A DNA stretch of 8,834 nucleotides from GCA-002701945 sp964442015 (GTDB lineage Bacteria > Fidelibacterota > Marinisomatia > Marinisomatales > TCS55): contig CAYTYA010000073.1 in NCBI GenBank assembly GCA_964442015.1, positions 1 through 8,834 of the forward strand. Reading direction: 5' to 3'. Made by a program: the position numbers and the translations under genes. Every line of letters begins with the position of its first letter. Position 1 is the stretch's first letter. This document shows positions 7,318 to 8,834 of this stretch, one piece after another. The notes beneath the pieces were generated by a model. That model made no database searches, was not told the DNA's origin, and was given only the letters and a program-made list of their open reading frames with translations.

Positions 7318-8259
7318 ATGCCTTCGAAAAGAAGTTATAAAACTATCAATTTTTTGCTATCAGTTGTATTACTGATGATATATTCGTGTGGCCAATTGGA
7401 AGTTGCTTCTATTGAAGTTGTCAATTTATTTGATCCGTCCGATGATTCCTATTCCTTGCCAGATACAGAAATCATTGATGGCCCTATGTCGGGAATGACA
7501 CTTGATTCGTCTTCTTCTACAATAACCTGGAGACATAGTGATCCTGGTTACCATTATGACCCTACTCATGAAGTTGACTATGCGGAAAGGATTTATTATC
7601 GATATCGTCTTAATACTTCTACATGGTCGCCATGGTATAATGGAATTAATCTCATGGAAAGGCAACTTGGGTTCTGGAGTTTTGATACGTTGAGCGGATT
7701 GCATGTTTTGCAGTTTGATTATTTAGAAGATATCAATTACCAATTAGAAATCATGTCAAAGTATCCTACCAATGTTCAGGAAGAAAACTGGCCAGATATT
7801 TCATTTTCTGTAGATGTATATGAGGGAACTGAGTTATTGATTTCACCAGGGCAGGTTTTTGCTGATTCTGGTGGAGTATTCTTTGTAAATGCAAAATTAA
7901 TTGATGTAACGGATTTCATGGGGATGCATTTGGAAGTCACCTACGATAATAGTTTTATGCAGTTACAAAATTATTATTTAGAAAGTGATTCCACAGATTT
8001 TCTTCTGCAAAGTGAAGGACAATTAATTAATTTTGTGAATAATGATCTGCAAAATGGTCATTTTCAATTAGATCTTGGTGTAGCTGGTGGTTCTGTAACT
8101 GGCGTATCGGGAACAGGGAATGTTGTTCGGTTGGTTTTTGAACATATTGGAGAAGTTGGGCAACGAACAATTACCATCTCATCTGAAAGCAGTGTTCGTG
8201 ATGTATACAATAACTCAGTTGTTCAACATATTTTCCCTGGAATGGTTTCCATATGGTAA
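7318..8259 (+). CDS. Putative surface lipoprotein with cohesin-like domain
   Basis: The 313-residue product has a basic N terminus (MPSKRSYK), a hydrophobic core (NFLLSVVLLMI) and then YSCGQ, a plausible if imperfect lipobox with Cys24 as the lipidated residue; Tyr at -2 is unusual. Residues ~66-145 contain WRHSDPGYHYD, YYRYRLNTSTWSPWYNG and LSGLHVLQFDYL, a pattern like the Ig-fold Y_Y_Y or FN3-like modules ('rLdg..W..w....G.h.f'). Residues ~178-313 resemble a cohesin-type beta sandwich (PF00963-like): ISPGQVFADSGGVFFVNAKL, MHLEVTYDNSFMQLQ, GTGNVVRLVFEHIG and a closing strand around SSVRDVYNNS. Cohesins bind dockerins in cellulosomes, but in non-cellulolytic bacteria the fold often serves general adhesion, so the function is open. 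No strong Shine-Dalgarno precedes ATG 7318. The next gene overlaps the stop by 7 bp, implying an operon. Confidence 0.85.
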   Translation: MPSKRSYKTINFLLSVVLLMIYSCGQLEVASIEVVNLFDPSDDSYSLPDTEIIDGPMSGMTLDSSSSTITWRHSDPGYHYDPTHEVDYAERIYYRYRLNTSTWSPWYNGINLMERQLGFWSFDTLSGLHVLQFDYLEDINYQLEIMSKYPTNVQEENWPDISFSVDVYEGTELLISPGQVFADSGGVFFVNAKLIDVTDFMGMHLEVTYDNSFMQLQNYYLESDSTDFLLQSEGQLINFVNNDLQNGHFQLDLGVAGGSVTGVSGTGNVVRLVFEHIGEVGQRTITISSESSVRDVYNNSVVQHIFPGMVSIW

Positions 8260-8834
8260 GAAACCGCTCACATAATATTGTTATTGGCTTATTGCTAGTA
8301 GGAATTTTTACAGCTAATCTATTTGCAATTCCAGCATTTACTGAAGGTATCGTTTCCTCTTTAGCAGATGGTGTATGGGGCGTTCATGTTGCGGATGTGG
8401 ATGGGGATGGTGATCTGGATATTATCCGTGCGTCCTTGTATGATGATACGGTTGCTTGGTACGAGAATACTGCGAATGGATATACTAGGCATGTAATTAC
8501 TACTTCAGCCAATGGTGCTATTGCAGTATATGCGGAGGATATTGACTCGGATGGTGATATGGACATATTAAGCGCCAATTATTATGAGTCCAAAATCGCC
8601 TGGTATGAAAATAATGGATCCGAATCGTTTACTGCTCACACAATTTCTACTTCTATGTCCTATGCATATGATGTATATGCTGCAGATATTGATTTGGATG
8701 GAGACATGGATGTTATTGGTGCCTCCTACAGTAGCGATAAGGTTGTTTGGTTTGAAAATAATGGGTCGGAAACTTTTACGAGTCATACGGTTACAACAGC
8801 TGCGGATGGAGCAGCTTCTGTTTATGTAGAAGAT
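8253..8834 (+). CDS. Secreted FG-GAP/VCBS-type repeat protein (3' partial)
   Basis: An open frame of 194 codons runs off the window end. It begins at ATG 8253, overlapping the stop of the lipoprotein gene by 7 bp, which suggests translational coupling. A signal peptide is clear: VRNRSHN, then IVIGLLLVGIFTA, with cleavage near LFA/IP at residue 25. The rest is a tandem array of ~49-residue repeats (29-76, 77-125, 126-174, 175 onward). Each complete unit carries an acidic loop, DVDGDGDLD, DIDSDGDMD or DIDLDGDMD, and then a VAWYEN/IAWYEN/VVWFEN strand. This matches the calcium-binding FG-GAP/VCBS repeats of extracellular beta-propellers. The complete protein probably has more blades and perhaps a C-terminal secretion or sorting domain; neither is visible. 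Role inferred: surface or secreted adhesion or binding partner of the adjacent lipoprotein. Confidence 0.88.
   Translation, partial: MVRNRSHNIVIGLLLVGIFTANLFAIPAFTEGIVSSLADGVWGVHVADVDGDGDLDIIRASLYDDTVAWYENTANGYTRHVITTSANGAIAVYAEDIDSDGDMDILSANYYESKIAWYENNGSESFTAHTISTSMSYAYDVYAADIDLDGDMDVIGASYSSDKVVWFENNGSETFTSHTVTTAADGAASVYVED
8337..8834 (+). repeat. 147-bp tandem coding repeats (FG-GAP units)
   Basis: The repeat protein is built of units with a 147-bp period, three nearly complete and a fourth cut by the window end. DNA-level similarity is visible: GAAAATAATGG begins at 8607 and again at 8754, exactly 147 bp apart, and the GATGGNGA-type acidic-loop segment recurs once per unit. Codons have diverged at third positions, so the units are not recent identical copies. 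Confidence 0.75.

Noticed and set aside
8584..8829. Alternative plus-strand frame and minus-strand frames at the window end
   Set aside because: They overlap the tandem-repeat gene whose frame, from ATG 8253, has a signal peptide and periodic calcium-loop motifs. The repetitive sequence keeps other frames open by chance.
8337..8834. Regular repeat spacing considered as a CRISPR array
   Set aside because: The 147-bp period matches whole protein repeats in one continuous reading frame. There are no short identical repeats with unique spacers.

Overview
The window looks like an AT-rich, Gram-negative bacterial metagenome scaffold. It carries the end of an rRNA operon followed by a run of plus-strand genes for exported, outer-membrane and signalling proteins. 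The mix fits the FCB superphylum: a class III cyclase with a CHASE2 sensor, a secreted FecR-domain protein, an outer-membrane barrel with Ig-like domains, a cohesin-like lipoprotein and an FG-GAP/VCBS-type repeat protein. Marine Candidatus Marinimicrobia (SAR406) or a relative is my best guess. This rests on general impression, not on a database comparison.

Layout: 1-147 is the 3' end of 23S rRNA, 201-320 is a complete 5S rRNA, and a strong intrinsic terminator at 326-358 closes the rRNA operon. A candidate promoter in 359-434 then precedes a tightly packed cluster: a secreted protein of unknown function (435-1613), a FecR-domain protein starting at the next base (1614-2291), and a large outer-membrane beta-barrel protein (from 2326) that runs into a block of 100 N (4747-4846). 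After the gap, the sequence resumes inside a CHASE2 adenylate/guanylate cyclase (4847-7222) that lacks only its extreme N terminus. The N block is almost certainly a scaffolding placeholder of unknown true length. Any reading frame running through it is an artefact.

A 95-bp intergenic region follows the cyclase. It holds TGTGA-N6-TCACA, the textbook CRP-type operator pattern, and a TAAATT hexamer at the spacing expected for a class II CRP-activated promoter. Downstream lie a putative lipoprotein with a cohesin-like domain (7318-8259) and, overlapping it by 7 bp, a secreted repeat protein with acidic calcium-loop motifs that runs off the window end (8253-8834).

Working model (inference): the secreted protein, FecR protein and barrel form an envelope sensing assembly next to a periplasmic CHASE2 sensor. 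The cyclase makes cAMP, and a CRP-family regulator acts at the operator just downstream to control a surface-protein pair. The cyclase catalytic residues, the gene order and the operator are visible directly. The physical and regulatory links are not.
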